Assembly (NCBI GenBank): GCA_030068145.1 | Contig: JAPJBO010000007.1 | Location: 496,001 to 560,000 of the forward strand | Origin: Diplonema papillatum | Taxonomy: Eukaryota; Euglenozoa; Diplonemea; Diplonemida; Diplonemidae | Direction: 5' to 3' | DNA: 64,000 bases | Shown: piece by piece, positions 43,083 to 53,870 of the stretch | Layout: each line of letters opens with the position of its first letter | Numbering within the stretch: the stretch's first letter is position 1 | Translations under genes and position numbers: made by a program | Notes under the pieces: model-generated | Seen by the model: the letters and a program-made list of their open reading frames with translations, nothing else | Database searches by the model: none | Told to the model about the DNA's origin: nothing

Positions 43083-43210
43083 TGAACGCTTACGCCCGCC
43101 ACTGAACCCAGATTCACCTGCGTTTCGTGTGGGCTACAGCACATTTACCTCCTTTGATCTTTTGCAGCTGGCAGCCTCAAGTATTTCCCACAAAGCAGGC
43201 GCTTATACAA
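43083..43210 (-). repeat. Dispersed repeat R1, full copy
   Basis: A complete R1 in reverse, from GAACGCTTACGCCCGCCACT to AAAGCAGGCGCTTATAC. Confidence 0.8.
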
Positions 43211-43789
43211 AAAATTAGTATGGCACTTTCTTTTGTTTGTGCGCACTAGCGGAACTCACCTGCTTTGGTAAATTTCATGTAGTGGTGCCATCTTAGTACC
43301 AACAATGCATTGTTAACACAAAAAACTTAGGAGAAGGATGCCTTGAACCCAGTGCCTTGGGCGCCTCTCGACCTGAGCGAGTACTGAAGCAAATAAGAGT
43401 TTCGTGTCAACTGCTTTGTGGACATGGGTCAGTCGGTACTCCGGTGGAACCGCTCGCCTCAAAGCTGCCGCTGACAAGCGTGCTCGGACGTGCAAGATTG
43501 CCTGGAGGAAGTGCGTGAACATGAAGCAACCCGGATGCAGAGATCTGATCCTGTTGACCATGTCCACAGGCCCCAGATGATGCGGTAGCCTCTACAATAC
43601 GTTATCCAAGTTCACGCGTAACAAGATGTCGACGACTTCAGTCACTATCAAAACTACCAGCCATACAATCGACACATCGTCGGTCGGTTGGTGACACTGA
43701 CCGTCGCCATCACAGTGCGTTCAAGCGAGCGCTTGTTCGACACGATAGCCGAACAGCAACAACAAGACAGTCCGGGAGTTCCAAAATAG

Positions 43790-44473
43790 CCGAAGCGGTG
43801 CAGAAAGTACCTGAAACCCACAACTCTCCGTCGTCGCTTTACCCGTCCAAAAATAGGTGGGCGTGTGGGGTGGGAGAAAGGAAGGGTGGCGCGATGACGG
43901 CGCTGGGCAGCCGCAAATACTTGAGGAGGCTGCCAGTTGTTAAGTCTCAAGGGAGGAAAATGTGCTGTGGCATGAAACACAGGTAAACCCGGGTGGCGGG
44001 CGTAAGTGTGCAACAAGGCGTTTGGGCTGAACACGAAGCTAGCCCGGTGGCTGCAAACATTGCCAAAGCGCTGCAGAAAGATACCCGCCCACAACTCTCT
44101 GTCGTCGCTTTACCCGTCCAACAACAATAGGCGGCGTGTGGGGTGGGAGAAAGGGAAGGCCAGGCCGATGCGGACACCCCGCTGCCTCGGCGGGCTCGTG
44201 CTGGCGATGACGGCGCTGGGCACGGCCGCAGGAAATGCTTGAGGAGGCTGCCAGTTGTGAAGTCTCAAAGGAGGAAAATGTGCTGTAGCTCACGTGAAAC
44301 ATGTAAACCTGGGTGGCGGGCGTAAGCGTTCAACAAAGGCGCTTGGGCGATAAAGGGCTGCAAAAGTTGCCAAAGCGCTGCAGAAAATACCCGCCCACAG
44401 CCGTCGTCGCTTTACCCGTCCAACAACAGGTGGGCTTGTCGGGTGGGGAAAAGGAAGGGTGGTTGCCAGGCCG
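43790..44473 (+). pseudogene. Duplicated SCP2 5' ends interrupted by R1 repeats
   Basis: Two upstream units repeat CGCTTTACCCGTCCAA, GGTGGGAGAAAGG and the signal-peptide coding start. In the second unit, ATGCGGACACCCCGC to GGGCACGGCCGCAG (44167-44232) is the same as codons 1 to about 22 of SCP2 (44474 on). It then changes abruptly into R1 (44228-44335). The first unit keeps only GCGATGACGGCGCTGGGCAG before R1 (43918-44015). Each unit is about 300 bp, so the array alternates gene start and repeat. Confidence 0.85.
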
Positions 44474-45700
44474 ATGCGGACACCCCGCTGCCTCGGCGGG
44501 CTCGTGCTGGCGATGACGGCGCTGGGCACGGCCGCGGGCCCGTGCACGAGCGAGCGCAGCTGGTGCGCCGCCCCCTGCACAGACGAGGTGGCCGGCGTCG
44601 GCTGCGCGGAAGAGCTGGCGGCGGGCGGCAGCTGCGCGGCCCTGCTGCGGGCGTCGCCCGGGAACTGCCCGTGCTCGTGCGCCGGCTTCGACGCCTCGGC
44701 CCCGCCCCCTCCGCCGCACACAGGCCGCTGCACGGGGGCCGCAGGTCCCACGCCGTGTTTCTCGCCCCTCCTGCCCTGGCAGATCGACAGCGTCGTTGCG
44801 AGGCACAACGAGTACCGAGGGCACCACGGCGCGTGTCCGCTGGCCTACGACCACGAAATCGCCGCCCACATACTCGGAAGCGACGGGTTCGCCGCCACGT
44901 GCGAATCCGGCGATCCGCAGCCCAACGCCGACGGCAGCGGCGAATACGGCGAAAACCACGCGTCCACGAGCACCCAGAAGGAGCTCCACGACTGGGACCC
45001 GGCGGAGGGGGTCCGGAGCTGGTACTGCGGCGAGGAGGCCTGCTGGGACTATGCCGGCTCCACAGGGGCGGACGCGGGGCGCTTCACGCAGGTGGCGTGG
45101 AGGGCGACGACCCGGTTGGGGTGCGGGCTCTGCCGAAGGAAGGAGGCGGCCGACGGCTTCGCGCGGGTGCACCTCATCTGCGGCTACAAAACGCCGGGAA
45201 ACGTCGGGGCGCAGGGCGCCGGCGGGCAGTACGAGGCGAACGTCGGGAGCCCCGGCACGGCGGCGGCGGCCTGCGCCAACGCCCCTTGGACGTCCACACC
45301 CCCGAATGCAACGGCCGGCGAAGCCACCGCGGACCCGTTGGATCCCGCAGGGAACGGAAGCGAGTGTGCGGGGGACCCTTGCCCTGGGCAGGACTGCCGC
45401 GACGACACGGGCGCAGACGCGCTGGACGACTTCGTGTGCACGTGCGGCGGCAACTCGTCGGTCGGGGAGGCCGTCGACAACTGCACGGTGGCGACGGCCG
45501 GGGCGACCGACGACGACGACAGCACGAACGACACCGCGGTCATCGTCGCAGTCGTCGCGGTGCTGGTGGCTGTTTGCATCGCTGCCACGACTGTCATCAT
45601 CCTCCGGCTGCGAGGGGGCGCGAAGGTGCAGTTCAAGGAGTTCAACGATGTTGATGACAAGAGCATGGAGTCCTTGACGGTCAGCCCCCGCACGGTCTGA
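44474..45700 (+). CDS. SCP/CAP-domain surface protein 2, membrane-anchored
   Basis: 408 residues from the ATG at 44474; the frame is open slightly upstream. Signal peptide (LGGLVLAMTALGTAAG), Cys-rich N-terminal module (CTSERSWCAAPCTD..CPCSCAGF), CAP domain with RHNEYRGHHG, GEYGENHA, GRFTQVAWRATTRLGCGLC and LICGYKTPGNVG, a short spacer instead of SCP1's long stalk, EGF-like module (ECAGDPCPGQDC..DDFVCTC..DNC), acidic DDDDS spacer, TM helix (VIVAVVAVLVAVCIAATTVI) and tail motif VQFKEFND. It is a paralogue of SCP1 (34901), probably by local duplication. Its 5' end and 3' end are both present in extra tandem copies around it. Confidence 0.88.
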   Translation: MRTPRCLGGLVLAMTALGTAAGPCTSERSWCAAPCTDEVAGVGCAEELAAGGSCAALLRASPGNCPCSCAGFDASAPPPPPHTGRCTGAAGPTPCFSPLLPWQIDSVVARHNEYRGHHGACPLAYDHEIAAHILGSDGFAATCESGDPQPNADGSGEYGENHASTSTQKELHDWDPAEGVRSWYCGEEACWDYAGSTGADAGRFTQVAWRATTRLGCGLCRRKEAADGFARVHLICGYKTPGNVGAQGAGGQYEANVGSPGTAAAACANAPWTSTPPNATAGEATADPLDPAGNGSECAGDPCPGQDCRDDTGADALDDFVCTCGGNSSVGEAVDNCTVATAGATDDDDSTNDTAVIVAVVAVLVAVCIAATTVIILRLRGGAKVQFKEFNDVDDKSMESLTVSPRTV

Positions 45701-45751
45701 CAAGTCGACCTGCCAAAGTTGAGCTGAAAGTCCTGGACTTCGTATCGAAGA

Positions 45752-46823
45752 AGTGCTCGTCAAACCTGACCTTTGCCCTGGGCAGGACTGCCGCGACGAC
45801 ACGGGCGCAGACGCGCTGGACGACTTCGTGTGCACGTGCGGCGGTAACTCGTCGGTCGGGGGGGCCGTCGACAACTGCACGGGGCGACCGACGACGACGA
45901 CAGCGCGAACGACACCGCGGTCATCGTCGCAGTCATCGCGGTGCTGGTGGCTGTTTGCATCGCGGCACGACTGTCATCATCCTCCGGCTGCGAGGGGGCG
46001 CGAAGGTGCAGTTCAAGGAGTTCAACGACGTTGATGACAAGAGCATGGAGTCCTTGACAGTCAGCCCCCGCACGGTCTGACAAGTCGACCTGCCAAAGTT
46101 GAGCTGAAAGTCCTGGACTTTGTATCGAAGAAGTGCTCGTCAAACCCGACCCTTGCCCTGGGCAGGACTGCCGCGACGACACGGGCGCAGACGCGCTGGA
46201 CGACTTCGTGTGCACGTGCGGCGGCAACTCGTCGGTCGGGGAGTCCGTCGACAACTGCACGGGGCGATCGACGACGACAGCACGAACGACACCGCGGTTA
46301 CCGTCGCGTCGTCGCGGTGCTGGTGGCTGTTTGCATCGCTGCCACGACTGTCATCATCCTCCGGCTGCGAGGGGGCGCGAAGCTGCAGTTCAAGGAGTTC
46401 AACGATGTTGATGACAAGAGCATGGAGTCCTTGACAGTCAGCCCCCGCACTGACGGCGACCTGCCTAAGTTGAACTGAAAGTCCGGCTGGACTTCATATT
46501 AAAGAAGTGCTCGTCAAACCCGACCCTTGCCCAAGACAAGACTGCCGGGCGCTAACGCTCTGGACGACTTCGTGTACATGTGCGGCGACAACACGTCGGT
46601 CGGGGAGCCCGTCGACAGCACCGGGGCGACCGACGACGACGACAGCGCGAACGACACCGCGGTTATCGTCGCAGTCGTCGCGGTGCTGGTCGCTGTTTGC
46701 ATCGCTGCCACGACGGTCATCATCCTCCGGCTGCGAGGGGTCTCGAAGGCGCAGTTCAAGGAGTTCAACGACGTTGATGAAAAGAGCATGGAGTCCTTGA
46801 CAGTCAGCCCTTGCACAGTCTAA
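45752..46823 (+). pseudogene. Three extra tandem copies of the SCP2 3' end
   Basis: Units start at about 45752, 46133 and 46505 and repeat the EGF-like module, TM helix and tail. The first two have lost 13 nt after AACTGCACGG, which shifts the frame before the TM helix. The third keeps frame from DDFVYMCGDN through the TM helix to SLTVSPCTV but has lost several EGF cysteines. Conserved intergenic words (AAGAAGTGCTCGTCAAACC) are repeated too, so the unit is about 375 bp of 3' exon plus flank. Confidence 0.88.
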
Positions 46824-48112
46824 CAAGGCGACCTGCCACTGAAAGTCAGGCTGAAATTCAGACCGCAAGTCGGGCAAACCGTCTGGCTGTGTATGAAGAA
46901 GTGCCGAAGAAGGCAGAAACCGTTGGCTGTGTATGAAGAAGTGCCGAAAAAGGCAGAAACCGTTGGCTGTTTTCCCCAAGGACATGCCCCGCAATATTAG
47001 TCCCTGGCGAGAGTGAAGGTGGCCACGCCGGGGGGGCGTGCCCCTACTGTTATCGTGTTTGCTTGTTCCGATATTTCCATCCAAGCGAGACCGCATCCTC
47101 TACGCGATGCCCCCCCAAAATACCTTCACCTCGCCGACTGCGGCTGCTGTACTCGTGGAATGGCCTTTGCATTTCACCGGTTCCCTGCTAGGGAATTCGT
47201 CTACGACGGCGCTGGGTCCGTGATGCTCGTCACAACATCCGTTGCTCGTTGTAACCCATTTGCCCCGTTTTCGCTGGTTATTCCTTGGAGAACTTATAGT
47301 TGCCAGAGCCAGCTTGAGCTCTGACTCGAGTAAACCCGCAAGTTGCCAGAACTTACCACAAGGAACAGCAATACTGGCAACAGGCAAAAGTGGTAACAAA
47401 GTCGCTTCGAATCGTGATAAATACCAATTCTCGAAAGCACTAACGCGAGGCAACAGGCAACCTGCTGACAGATCGTCAACAGACGATTAAGACGTGGCCG
47501 CGAAGGAAAAGTTCGATGATCCCGAGCATCGGAGAAAGAACAAAAGCAGCATGTCCACCACGAAAAGCAGGCGTAGGGACTCGGTTCCGAGAACTTCGAG
47601 CAACCTTCTGTCACCGCTCTTTTTGAGCGCACCAGCAGCAGAGCGCAAGCTCTTGGGTGCTGCTCCTGACAGGTATAAATCGCCTCCCGTCTCATTTCCT
47701 CGGAGCCTTCTGCCACAACGCGTAGAGATTCATCTCCTCCGAGGGAGAAGTATAAGAACTCTACTTCGTGCGTGTGCTGGAAGTGCAAAGCAAGCAAGAG
47801 AAAGCCTTCCCTCTCCCAACCGATGCGTTGCGCCAGCTGGCCTACAGCCTGCTGCTCTTAGTTAGCAAACAATTTGGCGTCCGCCAGTCGATTGGCTTTC
47901 TCAGTCGAACAAGCGATCACCGTCCTTCTTTGCCTTTTGATCGGCGCTCAGAAAATCAACCTTGCGCCGACCACCTCACGGCGGCCGCACCATCTATTGA
48001 CGTGTGCAAGTACTGCCGACGCGTCTCATTGCTCTGCAATCGAATTAGCCTGTGATAGTCATCTGGATCGGGTAGACGAAGTCATGTCAAACGCGGAATA
48101 ACAGCGGACCAG
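46824..48112. other. Intergenic, no gene recognised
   Basis: A short tandem word (CCGTTGGCTGTGTATGAAGAA) occurs near 46880-46960. A basic frame at 47494-47865 lacks homology by eye and an early ATG. Confidence 0.45.
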
Positions 48113-48245
48113 CCGAACTGCCACGCCGCCATGGGCACGAGCCAGCAGAGCAGCATCACCGACGGCTTCGGCATGTACGACCCCGTCGTGCGGGGCACTC
48201 TCCACGTCGACGGCGTCAACTACAGCAGGTACGAAGCCTGCATGC
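48113..48245 (+). pseudogene. Fragment duplicating the 48563 gene's first exon
   Basis: CCAGCCGAACTGCCACGCCG through AGCAGGTACGAAGCCTGCA repeats 48748-48880 with three substitutions, then diverges. It has no start codon context of its own. A short dispersed repeat (48268-48372, shared with 42310) follows. Confidence 0.85.
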
Positions 48246-48562
48246 GGTTCAAATAGTGGGAGTGTTTTTTTTATGGTAACAAGCTTGTTTGTCTATATCA
48301 AAAAGTGTCGGATGGCAGCGTGCTGTGTTAAATCACTCAAAACAGGGATTACACACGTACGCACAAACAGAGCCACGACACTTTTTGACAGCCAGACGCG
48401 TGCCAAATAACGATGTTGTAATTCGACCCCCCCTTCTATGAGCAACTGGCAGTCTGAGCGTGTCCATCGTCCCCGCGTCGGGGCATTTCCTTCAAAACTT
48501 TCGGCCCAACCCTGAAAGAAAAGCAGGGCCGGGGGGGTGGAAGGCCGGGCAGCGAGGCAAAG

Positions 48563-50672
48563 ATGTCGAGCTATTACCAAAAGGGGCCGCCGAGCCGGCG
48601 GCGGCGGTCGAGCTCGCAGTCCGAACGGGGCGGCAGCAGGCGCGAGATGTACGAGCGGGAGCGCCTCCACGAGTCGCGGCGCACGATTTACGACCCGCAG
48701 CCGGCGCCCTGCTTCGACATCAACGACCGCGCCCCGGAGGACCGGTACCAGCCGAACTGCCACGCCGCCATGGGCAAGGGCCAGCAGAGCAGCATCACCG
48801 ACGGCTTCGGCATGTACGACCCCGTCGTGCGGGGCACTCTCCACGTCGACGGCGTCAACTATAGCAGGTACGAAGCCTGCAAGGACAAACCCGAGAGGGT
48901 TGGTGGGTTTCTGGACGCGTTGAAGGACGACCTCATCAGCGAAGTCGGAAACGGGGTGCGCAGGGAGGACATCCGGCTCCGGGTGTATCCGGGCGCCATC
49001 AAAACGGTGGTACTGCACTACGACGACGAGTCTCCGGTTCGGGAGAGCAGTAGGACCCTGCGGCAGGCCGTCGGAGACCCGCGGCTGGTTGACGCGGAGT
49101 GGTCGCTGAAGGTGGACTACGGCATCCGCGCGAAGGACCCGCAGAGGCAGCACAACGTCGCGGTCGCACTGTTCTCCGCGCTGACGTCGCCGCACGGGTT
49201 CGCGGACGGGAAGACGCAGGGCGCGTACCGGCGGTTCATCGACCCGACGACGGCGGACGTCGGCAAAATCGTGATCACCCGGCCCCTCGACGACAACACC
49301 ACGGCGGCGCCCGCCGTGCAGCCGGCTGACACGTACTGCCAGCCGCCGCCCGCGTGGCAAAACTCGACGCCGAACACCACCTACCCCCAGTCGCACCAGC
49401 CGCCGCCCGGGCCCAGCCCGATTGCCCCGGCCCCTCTCGACTACTCGCAGCGGTTCCAATCCTACCAAGGCAACCACCAGTCGGCGCAGTACTCCGTGTC
49501 GACCGCTGCACCTCAATACGTATGCTTTCGCGACCCCTGGCTACCTTCGGCGTACAGGCACCTGCTTTGTAGGAAATACGTGGGGAGACTTCCAGTTCTA
49601 GCCTCGTCGACGTGAGCGCAAAACAGCCCCTCCTATTTTAGAACGAACAACCTTGCGGGTTGCCCTTCATTTTATTGTGCAGGCTAACAAAACGTAGGTA
49701 GCGTGTTATGGTGGTTCACCAGTGTTTTTTTTTGAAAATGAAACAGGGTGATGGGCGGGGGAAAACGATCAATCGGCACGCACAAACTAAATGAAGCGTC
49801 TGTCTTTTTCCCGGAACAACGGTTGCATGAGCACGTTGAGCATGTGTATGCTGTTTTGCCTTTGGCCGTACTTTAACCATACTGCAACCCTCCTTTCACT
49901 AGCTTCCTAGTTTCTGTTCTCACTGCAGAGCTATTTTCGTTCTGAAAAAGTATAAACCCCCCTGGCCACAGTCGTCTCGGACCGCCCCTGGCTACGCCAA
50001 CGGCCAATGCGTGCCGGTACACTGCTACCCCAACCCCGGCCCCGGTTCGCCGTCAGTCTACAACGCGGGCACACCTTACGATGTGCAAAGAGACCTCGAG
50101 CTAGCCCGACTCTCGGACGAGATCCACAGGTATGTGCCAAGCTGGGAAACAGCCAAAGCCCCCCCCCCCCCGACTAAGATTTTCCCCCCGAGCGCCCGCT
50201 GCAAACATAAAGGAGGAAATATGTCTTCTCTCACTCTCGATCTCCCTTTACGAGGAAGGTCAGCGGGGTAGCGACGACACAAAAACTGACTGGGGGTGAC
50301 CTTGAGTGTTGATTGAATGTTGTCTCTCTCCACAAACGTTTCCAAATGACTCGTGCGTTGTGTTCTCGTGATCTGTGTCGTTCAGGTTGTTTCCATCAAG
50401 GAGTCAATTCCGCCCAATACAGAGAGCGCATGAAGCTCCGATACGAGCAGCCGCGCCTGCCTCCGACGACCACGACCACCGCGAAGCCACCAATGGTGAG
50501 CAGTCCGCACCCGCCTGACCGACCGTCGCACTTTGCAGAAAGTGCGTATTCGGCTCGCCGGACGACGGGCACGCCGACGCCCCTCCCCACGCGCAAGCCG
50601 ATCCCCAGCATCACCTCCGTGGCCTCGAGGCGATCCAACTACGACCCCCACTACGTCACCACCGAGTTCTGA
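48563..50672 (+). CDS. Three-exon protein of unknown function, possibly cytoskeletal
   Basis: Exons 48563-49519, 49972-50129 and 50423-50672 join in phase at GT-AG sites to give 454 residues. The N terminus is basic and Arg/Ser-rich (PPSRRRRSSSQSERGG). Residues about 45-240 look globular, with a module FLDALKDDLISEVGNGVRRE, DIRLRVYPGAIKTVVLHY, AEWSLKVDYGI and VGKIVITRP that resembles small alpha/beta (SEA-like) modules seen in euglenozoan cytoskeletal proteins. The C-terminal half is Pro/Gln/Ser/Thr-rich with one short charged helix (DVQRDLELARLSDEIHR-ERMKLRYEQ) that spans the second junction, and ends YDPHYVTTEF. There is no signal peptide or TM helix. Intron 1 carries R1 and R5 fragments. 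The function is not recognised. A partial copy of exon 1 lies upstream. Confidence 0.75.
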
Positions 50673-53460
50673 ACCCGAGCTGCCGGGCAATCTGGGCTCA
50701 TCTGGGCGGCGGACGCGGAAGCACATCGGCGTGCGGTCGTGCGGGCCGAAAGCATCTTCTCTTTTGCGCCAAAAATAAGAGCTCGTCGCTCGCGCAACCG
50801 CGGCTGATACGAAACCAAGGATGATGGTGTGATGATGATGACGATGAGAAGAGAGGACGCAAGCGAAACCGCCACGATGTGCGGCGACGATCTTCTCATT
50901 TCCTCCAACATTTCATGGTTTCGTTGGCCGCACTACCCTGTGCCCAAATCCTGAACGTGGTTTCAGGTGGCAAATTTGGCAAATGATCACGATCAGAAGG
51001 TCCTACTTGGGCGGTTCAGTTTCCTCACACATTGCATGTGGCTAAAAAAAGAGAAGCGGGCGGAAATCCTTTGTTCGCCGAAAGGACTCTTATGCGCGGC
51101 CACCTCTGCAGGTACGTCACAACAGAAGAGTCAGCCTCTCGTGAGTGAGAAGGGGGGCACCCGTGAACTTCGGTTTTCAGCACCCTCTCTCGAAACTCGC
51201 ACGGAAAAAGAGTGGGCGCGAGCATTCGGCCAGGTTTCGCCAGCAAACCCGCTGCGCGTACACGAAAGAAAAGGGGACGCTGCGTTGCAGCGCCACCTTG
51301 GAAGCTGCCGTTCACCGCAAGTCCCTCGTGCAGTGCGCCGATGGTGACGAACAAAAGCGTGAAAACGCACACATGCACTTAAAGGGGGGGGGGGTCGAAT
51401 AATAGCAGTTATTTGACACACGTCTGGTTGCCTAAAAATACTACCACGACTTCATCCTGCTACACTGTCGGCTACCCGGAACTTTTTTAGTTTTCGACAA
51501 ATCGAATAATAACACAGGTGTTATTATTCGACCCCCCCCCACTTTAATAAAAGCGCGGAAACGCACCCATGCACTTAAAGGGGGGGGGGTCGAATAATAG
51601 CAGTTATTTGACACACGTCTGGTTGCCTAAAAATACTACCGCGACTTCATCCTGCCACACTGTCGGCTACCCGGAACTTTTTTAGTTTTCGACAAATCGA
51701 ATAATAACACAGGTGTTATTATTCGACCCCCCCCCACTTTAATAAAAGCGCGGAAACGCACCCATGCACTTACCACAAATCACGCGCCGTGCACTTGCCA
51801 GCCTGACAAAGTATAATAATGGCAAGTCACGTGCCAAGAGGACGACAAAACACGTGCCATGCTGCCAAGGAAAAGGGCGGCCCTCGTCACCCGACAAGAG
51901 GGAGAGGCGACACCTTGCTCGTCATGCACTTGCACAGCAGTGTCGTTTGGACAACAACTCCATCACTTCGCCTCTGTCACCTCTTACCAAACGCCGATGA
52001 AACCCCGCCCTTCCCCTTTCATTCCAGCGCCCTAGATAGGCGCGTCGAGAATGAAATGCTGCCACGTATCGACCAATCGCAAGAAAAGAAGAAATGGAAA
52101 GCCCAAGCGTTGAGCGGCCCGGCGCTGAACAATTCTCGGGTAACATTAATATAGAAAGCGCACTCAACTCGAAGACACGGGAACGAAAAAGAGAAATGTG
52201 CCGGAGCCTGGCCCCTATGGAGAACGGCCCTACCTCACCAGGGACTAGCTCCCCTGGTGCGCACAAAGTATTGCAGGAGACGGTCCCGAAGAATCTTGCA
52301 AAAAGAAAAATATAGAAAGGTTTCCCAAAGCCGTTGGCAAATAGTTTCTCTATTCGTTTCGGAGTAGCTCCCCAACCAATATGTGAACTTTGCACTCTGA
52401 AAATTGTTGGCTGACCGTTGTGTCGAGTGAGAGCAGTCAGGATACTGGACAGCAAGGGCATGCCCAACCTGGCGCAACCACTATTCCCTCCACGACGCTT
52501 TTTTTTCATGAAAATACTCGAATAAGCCCAGCGATGCTCTGAGTCGTCTGTTGCACATTCTTTCCGCACCCCGTACCACACCCCCTTTGTCAACTATAAC
52601 CGCTTCTGCTGGTCGCCGTTCGTTTCGAAGGCAGGGTGGGAAGGAGAAGACCCGCTTGTTAACTCGTGAGTCTGATGCAGTGCAGAACAAGTGTCGTCAC
52701 ATGTTGTGTCACATGTTGCCAACATAGCAGTGAAATCGCTTGTGTCTTCCATAACAACTGCATCGGACACAGGGGGCCCGAGCACCGTGTGCCGTGACTG
52801 CGCCCAACACTGTCCTGCACCTGCGGCTATCAGACCGGTCCACTTCCTCCAGCGAGATCGTGGGGCACAATGTTGCACCGTGATAGCCAGTTGCAGGGTT
52901 TGTGGACCGGCGTAGGACTGTCTCCGAGAAACGCGAAAGGTGCCCAGCTGCTCCACGGGACCTTGGATCCACGTAGCACTATCAGCGAAACTGCTGGAAA
53001 CCCTCGTGTTCATTGAAAGACTTCCGCTATATACAAGGCCCAACTTCCAAGCTCTGATTCTTGTGTCGCTTGTCATCGCGCGCTTCAATCAAAGCGAACA
53101 ATGCAGCGACAGACGACTTTCCAACGTATTCCCTGCTTTTTCTCACGTCGGCACCAGCAGAACGGTACATCTACAGGTTCCCAACTCCCCTGTTTTGGCG
53201 TTTGTTTGTTTATTTCATACCGAAGGAGGCACTTCCCACACAAGGCACCAAGAGAAGTCGCAGCGTGAAGACGAGCCCGCGAAGACAATGGTGCTCGCTC
53301 GTAGGGATCAAGGGGTTCAGTCCCAATCCCCCCCAGCGCCAACAGCTTTCACGCGCTTTTCATGCTTCTGCTAAAAAGAAGAAGCGGCACATGGTGGATA
53401 ACATGCAGGGTCAAAGCCTTGGCGGCGTTGGATCCAATAAAGAGCCGCCGCTTTTTTTTT
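50673..53460. other. Intergenic, no gene recognised
   Basis: Besides the tandem MITE at 51384-51735 nothing was identified. Several frames of 80-220 codons are present but biased and repeat-derived. Confidence 0.5.
51384..51735 (+). mobile_element. Poly-G-ended MITE, present as a tandem pair
   Basis: Copies 51384-51540 and 51580-51735. Each begins with a G run plus TCGAATAATA and ends TATTATTCGA plus a C run. Near the right end is a perfect palindrome, TCGAATAATAACAC/GTGTTATTATTCGA (51502-51531). The 196-bp period includes host flank AAGCGCGGAAACGCACCCAT, so the element was duplicated with its surroundings rather than inserted twice. Confidence 0.8.
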
Positions 53461-53461
53461 T

Positions 53462-53870
53462 GTATAAGCACCTGCTTTGTAGGAAATGCTTGAGGAGACT
53501 GCCAGTTGCGATAGATCAAAGGAGGTAAATGTGCTGTAGCCCACACGAAACACAGGTAACCCTGGGTTTAGTGGCGGGCGTAAGCGTTCAACAAAAAAGA
53601 CCCACTTTGTAGTTGTATTGTTTTCTCCCCCTCTAGCCTCCTTCGAAATGAGCACAAGGCAGTCCCTCGAGTATTTTAATAGTACATCTGTACTGACGGG
53701 AACATTTCCGGAACAACGGTTGCACATGAAAGAGAAAACGAAGCCAACGAAAAAGTCCCCAGAGAGGTTTATACACGCGAAGAACAAGAAACTTTTGCCT
53801 TATCATTTTCATCACCTTTGGTCAGTTGATGCTGATCGTCCGTTGCTTCGTTTATCAGTGCAAGCCCCAA
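53462..53870 (+). repeat. Composite repeat: R1, linker block, R2
   Basis: R1 at 53462-53594, the linker block (GTAGTTGTATTGTTTTCTCC to CAGTCCCTCGAGTATTTTA) at 53598-53687, then R2 at 53683-53870. Compare 38762-39165, where R3 follows the same block. Confidence 0.82.

Larger units (their letters stand above)
41181..43789. other. Intergenic, repeat-rich, no gene recognised
   Basis: Holds a diverged R1 copy (41522-41620), the second GGAATAGTTGA element (42134-42311), a short repeat at 42310-42425 shared with 48268-48372 (ATGGTAACAAGCTTG, GGATGGCAGCGTGCTG, ACACACGTACGCACAAAC) and a minus-strand R1 (43083-43210). Frames lack domain signatures. Confidence 0.55.

Noticed and set aside
43313-43400. 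Minus-strand segment resembling a tRNA 3' half (GGGTTCAAGGCATCC)
   Set aside because: The T stem does not pair and no A box lies at the right distance.
44330-45880. 516-codon minus-strand frame opposite SCP2
   Set aside because: Shadow of the GC-rich SCP2 coding strand; low-complexity Arg/Val/Ala composition.
47494-47865. Basic 123-codon frame
   Set aside because: Starts at GTG, has no recognisable domain or splice partner, and lies in an area without conserved neighbours.
53300-53345. GGGGTTCAGTCCC as a possible B box
   Set aside because: Isolated, with no matching A box or acceptor stem.
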